Positions 7,416-16,511 of a DNA stretch of 64,000 nt are shown here, piece after piece. The notes under the pieces were generated by a model. That model had not been told where the DNA came from, ran no database searches, and worked only from the letters and a program-made list of their open reading frames with translations. Both the position numbers and the translations under genes were made by a program. Origin of the DNA: Salana multivorans (GTDB lineage Bacteria > Actinomycetota > Actinomycetes > Actinomycetales > Beutenbergiaceae); NCBI RefSeq assembly GCF_003751805.1, contig NZ_RKHQ01000001.1:620001-684000 (forward strand), in the 5' to 3' direction. Numbering within the stretch: position 1 is the first letter of the stretch; each line of letters opens with the position of its first letter.

Positions 7416-10055
7416 GTGGACGCACCGGAGCTGTACGCCGACGAGATCGAGCAGACCCTTGGCTACCTCCACGACGGCACCACCGTGACGCTGGTCGGCC
7501 CCCTGTCCTCCGGGCGCTCGACGGTGCTGCGCCGGATCGCCGAGCGCCTGACCCGGGAGGGCACGCGGGTGGTCCGGATCGACGGCGTCCGCGCGCTCGC
7601 CGACCGGCCGCTGGGCGCCCTCTCGGTGGCCGGCGTGGCCCCCGGCCCTGGGTCGCTCCAGGGCCTGTCCTCCGCGGTCGAGCTGCTCCTGTCCCTCCTG
7701 GAGGAGGGACCCGGCGTCGTCCTGGTCGACGATGCCGACGACCTCGACCCCGCGACGGCCGGCGTCATCGTCGCCGCCTGCACCCGCGCCGGGATCCCGG
7801 CCGTCATGTCCCGCCGCCCGCTCGCGCGGCGCGCGTCCGGCCCCGGGGGCAGCGCCGACGGTCTCGTCGGTGGGCCGCCCCACCTGCAGCTTCGTCCGGC
7901 CGCGAGCGTGACGCTCGGCCCGCTGTCCTTCGACCGCGTCCACCGGCTGGTCCACGACACGCTCAACGCCCCCGTCGACCCCGACGCCGTCGCCCAGATC
8001 GCGGCGTGGTCGGGCGGGCTGCCGGGCCTCGTCGTGGCGATCGTCGACGCGGCGCGCCGCGGCAAGCGACTCCTGCCGCGGCGCGGGTTCTGGACCTTCC
8101 GCGACGAGCTGTGGACGCCGGCCCTCGCGCAGGCGGTCGAGCCCTACCTGGCCGACCTCGGCGAGGAGATGGTCGACGCGCTGACGCTGCTCGCGCTGCG
8201 TCCCCAGCTCCCGCTGGAGGTGGCGCGCCGGCACATCCACGCGCGCACCCTGACCCAGCTCGACGACCTCGGGCTGGTGCAGGTGCTGACCGACGGCGAG
8301 CGCGCGGGGCTCGGGATCTTCCCGCCCCTCATCGCCGAGTACCTGCGGCACGAGGGGGCGCTCACGCGGCACCTGCTCGCCGTCGAGACGCTCGGTCCGG
8401 GTGCCGGTCCCGACGCCGGCGTTGGGGTGGGTCCCGGCAGCGACCGCGACCCCGACGGCTCCGCCGTCCTCCTGCTCGACGACGGGGCCTGCACGAGCGC
8501 CATCTACTCGCGGACGGTGCACGCGCACTGGACCGACCAGCTCCGCGCGCAGCGGCGCGCCTGGGAGGAGAGCCCGACGCCGGAGCACGCAGCGACCGTG
8601 CTCGAGACGATGCTGACGCTGCGCTCACGTCCCCACGACGTGCGCCGGGTCATCGACGGCACCCGGACCGGGTCCGGCGTCGTCGACGGCATCGGACCCG
8701 CCGGGCCGAGCGGCGCCGCCGGCTCCGCGACCACCTGCGCCGCGGGCTGGGCCGCCGTGTACGAGGCGATGCTGACGCAGTCGGTCGACGTGGGCCGCGA
8801 GGCCCTCGCGGCCGCCCGCGGCCTCGCCCCCGGTGCCGCGGGCGCGCTGCGCGCGTTCGACGCCTACCTCACCCTCCAGCTCGAGGCCGTCCCCGACCCC
8901 GACGCGCTCGTCCCCGGCGCGGACGACGACGACCTCGCCCGGGACCTGCTCACGGTCGTGCGGGCGGAGTCCCTGGTGGCGGCCGGGCGGGCCGAGGAGG
9001 CGCTCGCGACGCTCGACGGCTTCCGCCCCCGTCATCGCACCGTCGCGCTCGGCGCGGACCTCGCCACGGGGCTCGCGCTGGTCTACCTGTGCCGGTTCGA
9101 CGAGGCGCTCGACCGCGCGCGGCGGCGGCTGCGGCAGGCCCGCACGGCGCTCGACGTCGGCGCCGTCTCCGTCCACAGCTACGTCGCCGGGCTCGCGCTC
9201 GCGTTCCAGGGCCGGGCGGTCGAGCTCGAGGCGGTCGCCAGCGCGAGCCTCGCCCTCACCGGGGGGTCGGCGCACCAGCCGGCCATCGACGTCGGGATCG
9301 CCGCACTGGCGACCGAGGCGGCGCGCTGGCAGAACCGGCACGACTACGCCGAGTCGCTTGCGGCGCAGTCCGTCGGGCTGCCCCCGGCACCCGGCGCGCA
9401 CCCCTATCTCGTGCCCGAGGCGATCGCGCGGCTAGTCGAGGACGGGGCACGACCGGCGGACGCGCTGTGGGACCTGGCCGAGGAGCGGCTGGAGCACGGG
9501 TACGTCGCGTCGGGCGTCGTCGTCGGCGTCGCATCGATCGAGCGCCGGGCCGACCCAGCCCGCGCGCGACGCATCGCGGAGGCAGCCGCGGGCAGCGGCG
9601 CGCCGCTGCTGCGGCACCTCGCCGACTACGCGCGGACGCTCGCGACGGACCCGGCCGGTCTCGCCGCGCTGGAGCCGCGGCTGCGCGCGGCCGGGATGCG
9701 GTTGCACGCGGTGCGGGCCGCCGTCTCCTGCGCGATGGAGCTGCTGAGCGAGGGCGACCGGGAGGCAGCGATCGAGCGCGCCGACGAGGCGTGGAGCAGG
9801 GCGGGGCTGCGCGGTCGGGACCTGTGCGGGCTGTTCCGCCCGTTCGACCGGGCCGTCAGCCTGTCGGGCCGCGAGCGCCAGATCGCGGTGCTCGTGGCAC
9901 AGGGGATGTCCTCGCCGGAGATCGCGACGCGGCTCGTGCTGAGCGTGCGGACGGTCGACAACCACGTGTTCTCCGCCTGCCGCAAGCTCGGCCTCGACAG
10001 CCGTGACCGCCTCGCCAAGGTGGCCCGCACCTGGCTGTCCTGCCAGGCGTTCTAG
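7416..10055 (+). CDS. Large LuxR-family regulator with ATPase domain (LAL type)
   Basis: About 879-residue transcriptional regulator. An N-terminal AAA/NTPase region has a P-loop-like GPLSSGRST at 28-36 and a Walker B-like VVLVDDADDLD. A long Ala/Leu-rich helical middle resembles TPR-type repeats. A C-terminal LuxR helix-turn-helix starts LSGRERQIAVLVAQGMSS and contains LSVRTVDNHV. The usual P-loop Lys is Arg (GRST), so ATP hydrolysis may be weak or lost. I chose the GTG at 7416 because the domain begins there and a -10-like hexamer precedes it; an upstream in-frame start at 7320 adds only low-complexity sequence. Being divergent from the MFS/cai-like operon, it is the most likely regulator of that operon. 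Confidence 0.8.
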   Translation: MDAPELYADEIEQTLGYLHDGTTVTLVGPLSSGRSTVLRRIAERLTREGTRVVRIDGVRALADRPLGALSVAGVAPGPGSLQGLSSAVELLLSLLEEGPGVVLVDDADDLDPATAGVIVAACTRAGIPAVMSRRPLARRASGPGGSADGLVGGPPHLQLRPAASVTLGPLSFDRVHRLVHDTLNAPVDPDAVAQIAAWSGGLPGLVVAIVDAARRGKRLLPRRGFWTFRDELWTPALAQAVEPYLADLGEEMVDALTLLALRPQLPLEVARRHIHARTLTQLDDLGLVQVLTDGERAGLGIFPPLIAEYLRHEGALTRHLLAVETLGPGAGPDAGVGVGPGSDRDPDGSAVLLLDDGACTSAIYSRTVHAHWTDQLRAQRRAWEESPTPEHAATVLETMLTLRSRPHDVRRVIDGTRTGSGVVDGIGPAGPSGAAGSATTCAAGWAAVYEAMLTQSVDVGREALAAARGLAPGAAGALRAFDAYLTLQLEAVPDPDALVPGADDDDLARDLLTVVRAESLVAAGRAEEALATLDGFRPRHRTVALGADLATGLALVYLCRFDEALDRARRRLRQARTALDVGAVSVHSYVAGLALAFQGRAVELEAVASASLALTGGSAHQPAIDVGIAALATEAARWQNRHDYAESLAAQSVGLPPAPGAHPYLVPEAIARLVEDGARPADALWDLAEERLEHGYVASGVVVGVASIERRADPARARRIAEAAAGSGAPLLRHLADYARTLATDPAGLAALEPRLRAAGMRLHAVRAAVSCAMELLSEGDREAAIERADEAWSRAGLRGRDLCGLFRPFDRAVSLSGRERQIAVLVAQGMSSPEIATRLVLSVRTVDNHVFSACRKLGLDSRDRLAKVARTWLSCQAF

Positions 10056-10071
10056 CGTCGCCGGCCGGGCG

Positions 10072-10962
10072 TCACTCCCAGCGCCAGGAGTCGATCACCT
10101 CGGTGAGGGCGGCGTGCGCTGCGTCGCCCCACTCGTACGGGGAGCTGGCGACGGGATTGACGATCCGCCCGCCGACGTCGATGCAGTACATCTCGACGTA
10201 CCGGCCCTCCGGGCTGGCGAAGCTGCCGCCCCCGGCCGGCAGACCGTCGAGCTGGATCTCGGGGAGCGCCTCGACGGTCCCGTCCGGGCTCCAGATCTGC
10301 ACCACGTCGAGCTCACGCATGCACCGGTCCGTCGCGTCGCTCGCGCCGTACCAGGCGAGCTCGTAGACCACGAGGTCGACCGTCCCGTCGGAGGTCCGGA
10401 CGATCGCGCCGTCGCCGCCCTCCGTTTCGAAGCCGTCGGGCAGTGCGAACGAGAACCACTCCGGCAGGACGACGCGGCCGTCCACCACGTCGAACGGCTG
10501 GTCGGCCGACGCGCTCGGGTCCCCCGTCGGGTCCGCGCTCGGATCCCCCGTCGCCTCGGGTGAGGCGCCCGTCGAATCGGGCGACGAGGCCGGGGACGAG
10601 GTCGCGGGGGCAGGTGTCGAGGCCGGCGCCGGGGACGCCACCGGGTCCGGCCCGGCGGGGCCGGGACGCATCACGAGGAGGATGACGACGAGCGCCATGA
10701 CGACGACGAGGGCCGCCACCGCCACGGCGCCGATGACGAGACCACGGCCCGTGCCGGAGCCGCTTCCCGTCGACGGTCCCGTCCGGTACGGGCTGACGGG
10801 CACGCCGACCGGCGGCCCCGCCGGCGCGTCTCCCGGGACCGGCGCACCAGGCGCACCGGGTCCAGACGCACCGGGCGCGCCCGTCGCTCCGGGCACCCCC
10901 GGAAGGCGGCTCGGGCCCTGAGCACCCCACCAGTCGACCGGGTCCCGCTCGTCCTCGCTCAT
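10072..10962 (-). CDS. Single-pass membrane protein with exported C-terminal domain, unknown function
   Basis: 296 residues. A Gly/Pro/Ala-rich cytoplasmic N-terminus (1-70) is followed by a strong hydrophobic segment at about 74-97 and a Ser/Pro/Ala/Thr linker to about 145. A compact domain then contains two Cys residues (RCMREL and YCIDVGG) and a C-terminal EVIDSWRWE. The layout suggests a membrane-anchored extracytoplasmic domain. I do not recognise the family. The ATG at 10962 has GGGAGGAAG upstream. It converges on the LuxR-type gene with only 16 bases between stops. The repetitive PGAPGA-type N-terminus is common in actinobacterial membrane proteins. Confidence 0.75.
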   Translation of the reverse strand: MSEDERDPVDWWGAQGPSRLPGVPGATGAPGASGPGAPGAPVPGDAPAGPPVGVPVSPYRTGPSTGSGSGTGRGLVIGAVAVAALVVVMALVVILLVMRPGPAGPDPVASPAPASTPAPATSSPASSPDSTGASPEATGDPSADPTGDPSASADQPFDVVDGRVVLPEWFSFALPDGFETEGGDGAIVRTSDGTVDLVVYELAWYGASDATDRCMRELDVVQIWSPDGTVEALPEIQLDGLPAGGGSFASPEGRYVEMYCIDVGGRIVNPVASSPYEWGDAAHAALTEVIDSWRWE

Positions 10963-11019
10963 CGCTTCCTCCCAGCTCTCCCGTTCGGGCGAACCGGACA
11001 GCATGCCACACCGGGGCGC

Positions 11020-11067
11020 GCTCCCGCCGCTCGCGGCCCCGGGGGGCGAGCCACGAACGGCGGGAGC
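11020..11067 (-). terminator. Nested stem-loop after the sugar-utilisation operon
   Basis: A perfect 10-bp inverted repeat (GCTCCCGCCG at 11020-11029 with its complement at 11058-11067) encloses a second stem (CTCGC/GCGAG). It lies about 30 bases beyond the GH32 stop in the direction of transcription. There is no U-tract, as is common in GC-rich actinobacteria. It probably ends the leftward GH/ABC operon. Confidence 0.5.
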
Positions 11068-11095
11068 CGGCCAGCGCAGACCGGAGCGGGCGAGC

Positions 11096-12670
11096 TCAGG
11101 CCTCCTGGAGTGCCGTCGCCGCCACCTCGGCGACGGCGGCGTCCGTCACGCTCCCGGCCGGACCGACGAGCTGGACGCCCGTGTCCTCGGCCGGGGCGAA
11201 CGACAGCATGCTGAGCGCGATGCGCCCGCCGTCGGCGAACACCTCCACCGTCGCGCGGTCGACCAGGATCTCCAGGTCCACCGGTCCCCCGCGCCACGGC
11301 GCGCGGGCGAGCGCGAGCGTGCCGTCACCCGGGCAGCCGGAGCTGCCGCGGTCGACCCTGATCTCGGTCGGCGTCACGAGGACGTCGACCCCGCGCGAGG
11401 CGTCGGCCGAGCACTTGACGCGGACGCCGGCACCCTCCGGCGCCGGGGTCACGCGCGCGAGGACCGACGCCGCCGCCGGCGCCGCCTGGACCGCGTCACC
11501 CGCGGCGAGGGGCTCGTAGGCGCCCGCCAGCTCGCGCAGCGGGCGCGAGATCAGCTCGTACCCGCGGTCCGTCCGCACGAGCGTGAGCTCGCGGACGACG
11601 GAGTCGATGCCGTTGTAGCCGCTCTCGGTCCAGGTCGGCGGGTGGGCCATCGAGAACGACGCCTCGAGGTCGCGCAGGAGGCGCGCGCCGACCTCCGGCC
11701 GGCCCTCGGCGCCGGCGGCCGCCATCTCGCGGCCGACCCGGTCGGCGTCGGGGTGCCCGACCACCTCGCCGCTCCCGTCGCCGACCGGCGTCACGCTCAT
11801 CGCGTAGGCCCAGTTGTTCATCCAACCGATGGCCCAGCGGCGGTCCGTGGTCGCCACGCCGTCGGCGTCGTGCACCGGCCAGCTGACCGCCGCGTACCAG
11901 TCGAAGCCGAAGTCGAGCCAGCGCGGCTCCCGGTCGACCGGCACGAACCGGTCGCCCTCGATGTCGCCGACCCAGTAGGCGTACGTGCCGGGGCGGTCGG
12001 CCCGGGAGGGGTCGGAGCGCTGCGGGCTCGCCGCGAGCACCCAGTGCGAGGTGCCGTCGTCGGCCGTCATGCGGAACAGGTCGGGGCACTCGAGCATCCC
12101 GATCCGGTCCTCGTGGAACCGGCTCACCTCGGTCCAGGTCCGCAGGTCGTCGGAGGCGTAGAAGCCCAGGTCCGTGTCCTCGGCGAGCACCATGATCCAG
12201 CGGCCGTCGACCCGCTCGATCTTCGGGTCGCGGAAGTGCTCCCACCCGCGGTTCGCGAGCACGGGGGTGTCGGAGAGGTTGGTGAACGTCTCGCCCCCGT
12301 CGGTGGAGTACCAGAGGAACTGCGCCTGGCCGTTCTGGCCGCTGGCCCGGTCCACCTGCGTCACGAGGGCGACGACGGCGCCGGGACCGAACCCGGCGGT
12401 GTCCTCCTCGTCGACCACGAGGCATCCCGACCAGAGGTCGCGGTTGGGCTGGGACCACTTGTCCATCGGGACGCCGTGGTCACGGAAGCGCATGCCGTCG
12501 GTCGTGGAGACCCGGCGCCAGGAGGTACCGGTCGGCAGCGGGTAGTCGGCGTTGTAGAGGTAGAAGTACTGGTATGCGCCACCGGTGTGGATGGGGCGCT
12601 GCGGATCGTTGAGCCAGTGGTCGGGCACGGTCAGGTGGAAGGCGTGCTGCCAGGCTGCGGGGTTGGTCAT
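11096..12670 (-). CDS. GH32 beta-fructosidase, cytoplasmic
   Basis: Glycoside hydrolase family 32 enzyme of 524 residues (five-bladed propeller plus beta-sandwich) that would release fructose from fructosides. All three GH32 signatures are present: WLNDPQ with nucleophile Asp22, FRDPK with the transition-state Asp148, and ECPDLF with acid/base Glu194. No signal peptide is present, so it acts inside the cell. It is the last gene of the leftward operon, 42 bases after the GH172 gene. The ATG at 12670 has CGGAG upstream. Paired with GH172 and a GH32-like protein, it probably finishes breakdown of an imported fructo-oligosaccharide. A plain levanase or sucrose hydrolase role is also possible. Confidence 0.88.
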   Translation of the reverse strand: MTNPAAWQHAFHLTVPDHWLNDPQRPIHTGGAYQYFYLYNADYPLPTGTSWRRVSTTDGMRFRDHGVPMDKWSQPNRDLWSGCLVVDEEDTAGFGPGAVVALVTQVDRASGQNGQAQFLWYSTDGGETFTNLSDTPVLANRGWEHFRDPKIERVDGRWIMVLAEDTDLGFYASDDLRTWTEVSRFHEDRIGMLECPDLFRMTADDGTSHWVLAASPQRSDPSRADRPGTYAYWVGDIEGDRFVPVDREPRWLDFGFDWYAAVSWPVHDADGVATTDRRWAIGWMNNWAYAMSVTPVGDGSGEVVGHPDADRVGREMAAAGAEGRPEVGARLLRDLEASFSMAHPPTWTESGYNGIDSVVRELTLVRTDRGYELISRPLRELAGAYEPLAAGDAVQAAPAAASVLARVTPAPEGAGVRVKCSADASRGVDVLVTPTEIRVDRGSSGCPGDGTLALARAPWRGGPVDLEILVDRATVEVFADGGRIALSMLSFAPAEDTGVQLVGPAGSVTDAAVAEVAATALQEA

Positions 12671-12712
12671 GACACTCCGAATCGCGGGGATGGGGGGATG
12701 GGGTGGGCGGCG

Positions 12713-13807
12713 TCAGCGGGGGCGGCGCTGCTCACGCGTCGGGAACGGCGGGAACGGGGCGTGCGGCGGGACCTGGTACCAGTAGGCGACCGAGGCGACA
12801 TCGTCGCTGCGCTCGAACAGGATGGGCCCGGTCTGGCCGATCTGCTGCAGCGTCACCCGCAGGGAGTCGGAGAAGTGGATCGGGTCCGGCAGGTGCCAGC
12901 GGTACAGACCGTGGACGGGCGCCATCGGCGTCGCGTACACCGACTGGCGCGAGGTGTCGGCCACCAGCCGCTGCGGGTAGCCGCAGTACGGGGCGCTGAA
13001 CGTGAGCACCTCGGGCTCGACCTCGGAGGACAGCCGGTCCTGGAAGGCCCAGGCTCCCCCGGCGTAGTCCTCCGTCCCGGTGCCGCAGATGGTGGGGTGC
13101 TCGTCGTCGCCGTCGATGAAGAACTTCACCTCGCCCTCGCCGTACCAGTACCGCTCGAGGCAGGTGATCGACAGGAAGGTGCCGACGTAGGCGCCCGGGC
13201 CCCGCACGCCGTCGAGGATCGTGTGGTCGACGCCGAGCGTCGTCGGGTTCTCCCGGCGCCACTGCGCGTGGAACCGGGCGGGGTCGGCCTGGCCGCGCGG
13301 GTCGAGCGTGTAGTCGACCTGGAAGAAGAAGCCCTCGACGTCGACCGGGTGCTCGTTCGTCACGGTGATCCGGGCGCGGGAGCCGAACGGCATCGTGAAG
13401 TAGCTGTTGAACCCGCCGGACGGCGCCACGACGATCGGCACCGACGTCACGAGCGTGCGCGCGCCGGCCCCGCAGCAGAAGAAGTCGCCGAGCGGGACCT
13501 CGACGCTCGGCGTCTCCTCCCCGTCCCAGTACGCCCGCAGCACGAGGTCGCGCAGGACGAAACCGACGGCGTTCGTGTGGTCGGCCGTCGTGAACCACAG
13601 GTGGGTGATCGCGCCGGCGCCGTCGATGTCGGCGAGGACGGTCTCCTCACCCCTCGGGAGGGTCAGGCACGGGCGCCCCTTCCGCCCGGGGCCGAGGTCG
13701 GAGACGGCGTGGCCGCCGCCCCCCGGGGCTCCGTCGGGGTTCTCGGCGGTGATCGATCGGGACAGCAGACCCGTGCCGACGGGCGGAACGGTGGAGAAGA
13801 CGGACAA
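12713..13807 (-). CDS. GH172 (DUF2961) glycoside hydrolase
   Basis: 364-residue DUF2961/GH172-type protein. Known GH172 members include the difructose dianhydride I synthase/hydrolase of Bifidobacterium dentium and D-arabinofuranosidases. Typical features are the N-terminal SRSITAENP.G, GAGAITHLWFT, GEGEVKFFIDGD and GTGTEDYAGGAW. Glu226 and Glu246 in the last two are the likely catalytic pair by analogy. The frame lacks ATG at the right place; I chose TTG at 13807, preceded by GGAG, because it gives the usual short leader before SRSI and leaves a 61-base gap to the upstream gene. A GTG at 13948 would overlap that gene by about 80 bases. No signal peptide, so probably cytoplasmic. Confidence 0.87.
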   Translation of the reverse strand: MSVFSTVPPVGTGLLSRSITAENPDGAPGGGGHAVSDLGPGRKGRPCLTLPRGEETVLADIDGAGAITHLWFTTADHTNAVGFVLRDLVLRAYWDGEETPSVEVPLGDFFCCGAGARTLVTSVPIVVAPSGGFNSYFTMPFGSRARITVTNEHPVDVEGFFFQVDYTLDPRGQADPARFHAQWRRENPTTLGVDHTILDGVRGPGAYVGTFLSITCLERYWYGEGEVKFFIDGDDEHPTICGTGTEDYAGGAWAFQDRLSSEVEPEVLTFSAPYCGYPQRLVADTSRQSVYATPMAPVHGLYRWHLPDPIHFSDSLRVTLQQIGQTGPILFERSDDVASVAYWYQVPPHAPFPPFPTREQRRPR

Positions 13808-13868
13808 GACGCTCCAGTCAGGTGGTCGGGGGACGGTCGGACGGGCCTCGGGGCCGGCCGGGCGGACG

Positions 13869-15269
13869 TCAGGCGAGGACGGGCGGGCGGACGAGGAGGT
13901 GGCGCAGCTCGGCGCGCGTGCCGTCGGCGACGACGCCGTACCAGCCACGCGGACGGTGGTAGACGCGGCCGCTGAGCGCGACGTCGCCCACGTAGGCCAC
14001 GACGGCGGAGCCGTCGAGGACGATCCGGAACGGGATCGCTCGACCCGGCTCGATGGCGAGCGGACGGTCCAGCTCCGGGAAGTGGTCGACGTACCAGCTC
14101 CGGTAGCCGCCGACGCGGCCGAGCTGGACGACCTGGAGCTCGGCGTCGAGCCGGAGGAAGTACCCGCCCTCGCCGTTCTCGTCGACGTCGAGGAGGATGC
14201 CGGCCGAGCCCGTGCTCGACGCGAGGGTCAGCTCGCCCTCGAGGAGCGCCGCGGACGGCAGCCGGCCGAGGACCGCGGTCCGGCGCTCGTACGCCGCGTC
14301 GACCACGAGGTCGACGGGGTCGCGCTCCGGCTCGCCGAACCGGTCCGGCAGCGCCAGCGGGGGCCGGACGGCGAGCGTCCCGTCCTCGCGCTGGACGATC
14401 TCGTGCACCGTGAGACACCCGCCCCACTGCCAGTCGCCGTCGTCGCGGTCCTCGACCTTGGTCGGGTTCCAGCCGAACAGCAGCCGCGGGCCGCTGCCGT
14501 CCTCGGGGCCGGCCGACTTCGCCGCGTAGAACGCGCGGTTGTCGAACTGGTTGTCCCGCGGGGTGATCCAGGGGCCGTCGGGGCTGCGGCTCATGACGTA
14601 CCGGGTCGCGGTGTGGGTCGTGTACTCGGAGAAGACGAGGTAGTACCAGTCGCCGATCCGGAACAGGTCGGGGCACTCGTGACCGTGGTAGCGCCCGGGG
14701 GCATAGTCGCGCACGTGCTCCCAGGTGCGCAGGTCGCTGCTCGTGAGGACGGCCGTGCAGCCGCGCCCCGTCGGCTCGCCGGACCGGGTCCGCGCCGCGA
14801 CGAGCATCGTGACGTCGCCCGTCAGGGGGTGACGGTAGACGAACGGGTCACGCCAGTCGTGGCGCTCGTACCGGCTCTCGTCGGCGACGAGCTCGAAGTC
14901 GGGGTCCTTGGTCCAGTGGTCCAGGTCGGGGCTCGTCGCGTGCAGGACGACCTGCTCCCGCAGCTCGTCGGTGCGGAAGAGCGGGTTGATCCCGGTGAAG
15001 TAGATGTGGTGCAGGCCGTCGTCGTCGGTGAACACCGAGCCCGTCCCGACGCCCGGGTCCTGGTCGGCGTCACCGCCCTTGGGGATGGCCTCGCCGTGGT
15101 CGACGAACGTGACGCCGTCCAGCGTCGAGACGTGGTGCCACGGGCTCCCCCAGCCGTGGGAGTCGGTGTCGCGGTAGTTGCGCAGGTAGTACAGGTGGTA
15201 GCGGCCGTCGTAGTAGTAGGGGATGCAGTCCCCGACGACGCCGAACTCCGGCTTGTAGAAGATCTCCAC
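13869..15269 (-). CDS. GH32-like beta-propeller glycosidase
   Basis: 466-residue five-bladed-propeller protein related to GH32. The usual WMNDPNG is replaced by VVGDCIPYYYDG, which still supplies an Asp (Asp14) at the nucleophile position. DWRDPF supplies Asp141 and HECPDLF supplies Glu198, so the catalytic set is complete. The C-terminal half resembles a beta-sandwich. No signal peptide. The start is GTG at 15269 with GGAG upstream, 18 bases after the ABC permease stop. The divergent N-terminal motif suggests a different substrate or linkage from the other GH32 enzyme in the operon. It may act on a disaccharide such as inulobiose, but this is not decidable here. Confidence 0.82.
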   Translation of the reverse strand: MEIFYKPEFGVVGDCIPYYYDGRYHLYYLRNYRDTDSHGWGSPWHHVSTLDGVTFVDHGEAIPKGGDADQDPGVGTGSVFTDDDGLHHIYFTGINPLFRTDELREQVVLHATSPDLDHWTKDPDFELVADESRYERHDWRDPFVYRHPLTGDVTMLVAARTRSGEPTGRGCTAVLTSSDLRTWEHVRDYAPGRYHGHECPDLFRIGDWYYLVFSEYTTHTATRYVMSRSPDGPWITPRDNQFDNRAFYAAKSAGPEDGSGPRLLFGWNPTKVEDRDDGDWQWGGCLTVHEIVQREDGTLAVRPPLALPDRFGEPERDPVDLVVDAAYERRTAVLGRLPSAALLEGELTLASSTGSAGILLDVDENGEGGYFLRLDAELQVVQLGRVGGYRSWYVDHFPELDRPLAIEPGRAIPFRIVLDGSAVVAYVGDVALSGRVYHRPRGWYGVVADGTRAELRHLLVRPPVLA

Positions 15270-15287
15270 GGTTCTCCGATCGACGGG

Positions 15288-16493
15288 TCAGCGCGAGTAC
15301 GGGTCGGCCGCGTCGCGCAGCCCGTCGCCGACGAAGTTGAACAGGACGACGGCATAGACGAGCACGACGGCCGGCAGCAGGAGCCACGGGTAGTTCGCGA
15401 CGACGGTGACGTCCTGCGCCTGCTGCAGCAGCGTCCCCCAGCTCACGTCGGGCGGCGTGATGCCGAGGCCGAGGAAGCTGAGCGTCGTCTCGCCGAGGAT
15501 CATCCCGGGGATCGCGAGCGTGACGTGGACGATGAGGAAGCTCGTGACGCCCGGCAGGAGGTGGCGGCCGATGATCTTGCTGTGGCTGGCCGAGGAGATC
15601 CGCGCCGCGGTGACGTAGTCCTCCTCGCGCAGGGACATGAGCTTGCCGCGCACGACGCGGGCGAGGTTGGTCCAGCCGACGAGGGAGAGGATGACGGTGA
15701 TCGCTAGATAGGTCTGGATGCCGCTCCACGACCGGGGGATCGCCGCGGACAGGGCCATCCACAGCGGGATCAGCGGGATCGAGATGATGAAGTCGATGAT
15801 GCGCTGGATGACCGAGTCGATCCGGCCGCCGAAGTAGCCGGAGATGCCCCCGAGCACGACGCCGAGGACGAAGCTGATCCCGACCCCGGCGAGGCCGACG
15901 AACAGCGACACCCGCGAGGCGACGACGATCCGGGAGAACAGGTCGCGGCCGAGGTTGTCGGCCCCGAAGAGCAGGACGGGCTGGGCCCCCTCCGGCGTCC
16001 CGAACAGCACGCGGTCGGCCGGGATGAGCCCGAGGACCTTGTACGGCGTGGTCTTCACGAAGAGCTGGACCGGGATGCGCTCGGCGTCCTCGGGGATGAC
16101 GGTCTCGTACCGGAACGTGTCGGGGTCGAGCGCCGTCTCGGTCTCGTAGATGAACGGCAGGTGCCAGCCGCCGTCCCGGTCGACGATGCGGACGAGGGTC
16201 GGCGGGGAGTACTGCTGCTCGGGGAACTGCTGCTGGACCCGGTACGGCGCGACGACGTCGGCGAACAGCGCGATCACGTACAGCAGGACGAGGAGGGCGA
16301 GCGCGATCGGCGCCAGCTTGTGCTTGCGGAACCGGTGCCAGACGAGCTTGCCCTGGGAGGCGTCGCGCAGTCGCTCCTGCGTGCGACGGGCCCGTGCCCC
16401 GCGCCGGGACCGCAGCTGCTTGAGCCGCTCCTGCCCCCGCTCGCGGACGTAGTGCTCCTCGGTCTCGACGGGTCGTTCTTCTACGACGGTCAT
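15288..16493 (-). CDS. Peptide/oligosaccharide-type ABC permease (DppC family)
   Basis: 401-residue inner-membrane permease of the DppC/OppC type with a long charged cytoplasmic N-terminus, a first TM near 60-82 and about five more TMs in the C-terminal half. The EAA-like loop reads EEDYVTAARISSASHSKII, followed by LGETTLSFLGLG. About 100 residues lie between TM1 and TM2 (roughly 85-190), ending in LFGADNLGRDLFSR, longer than in basic peptide transporters; members handling oligosaccharides often share such insertions. ATG 16493 has GAGGAG 6 bases upstream. It pairs with the next permease and with the divergent ATPases. Imported ligand is probably a sugar oligomer, given the glycosidases downstream. 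Confidence 0.87.
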   Translation of the reverse strand: MTVVEERPVETEEHYVRERGQERLKQLRSRRGARARRTQERLRDASQGKLVWHRFRKHKLAPIALALLVLLYVIALFADVVAPYRVQQQFPEQQYSPPTLVRIVDRDGGWHLPFIYETETALDPDTFRYETVIPEDAERIPVQLFVKTTPYKVLGLIPADRVLFGTPEGAQPVLLFGADNLGRDLFSRIVVASRVSLFVGLAGVGISFVLGVVLGGISGYFGGRIDSVIQRIIDFIISIPLIPLWMALSAAIPRSWSGIQTYLAITVILSLVGWTNLARVVRGKLMSLREEDYVTAARISSASHSKIIGRHLLPGVTSFLIVHVTLAIPGMILGETTLSFLGLGITPPDVSWGTLLQQAQDVTVVANYPWLLLPAVVLVYAVVLFNFVGDGLRDAADPYSR

Positions 16494-16511
16494 GGCTGTC
16501 TCCTCGCCGCG

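Noticed and set aside
4749-8588. Very long minus-strand frame joining the esterase to sequence antisense to the LuxR-type gene
   Set aside because: Only the last 336 residues form a domain and have a proper start; the rest is a shadow of other frames.
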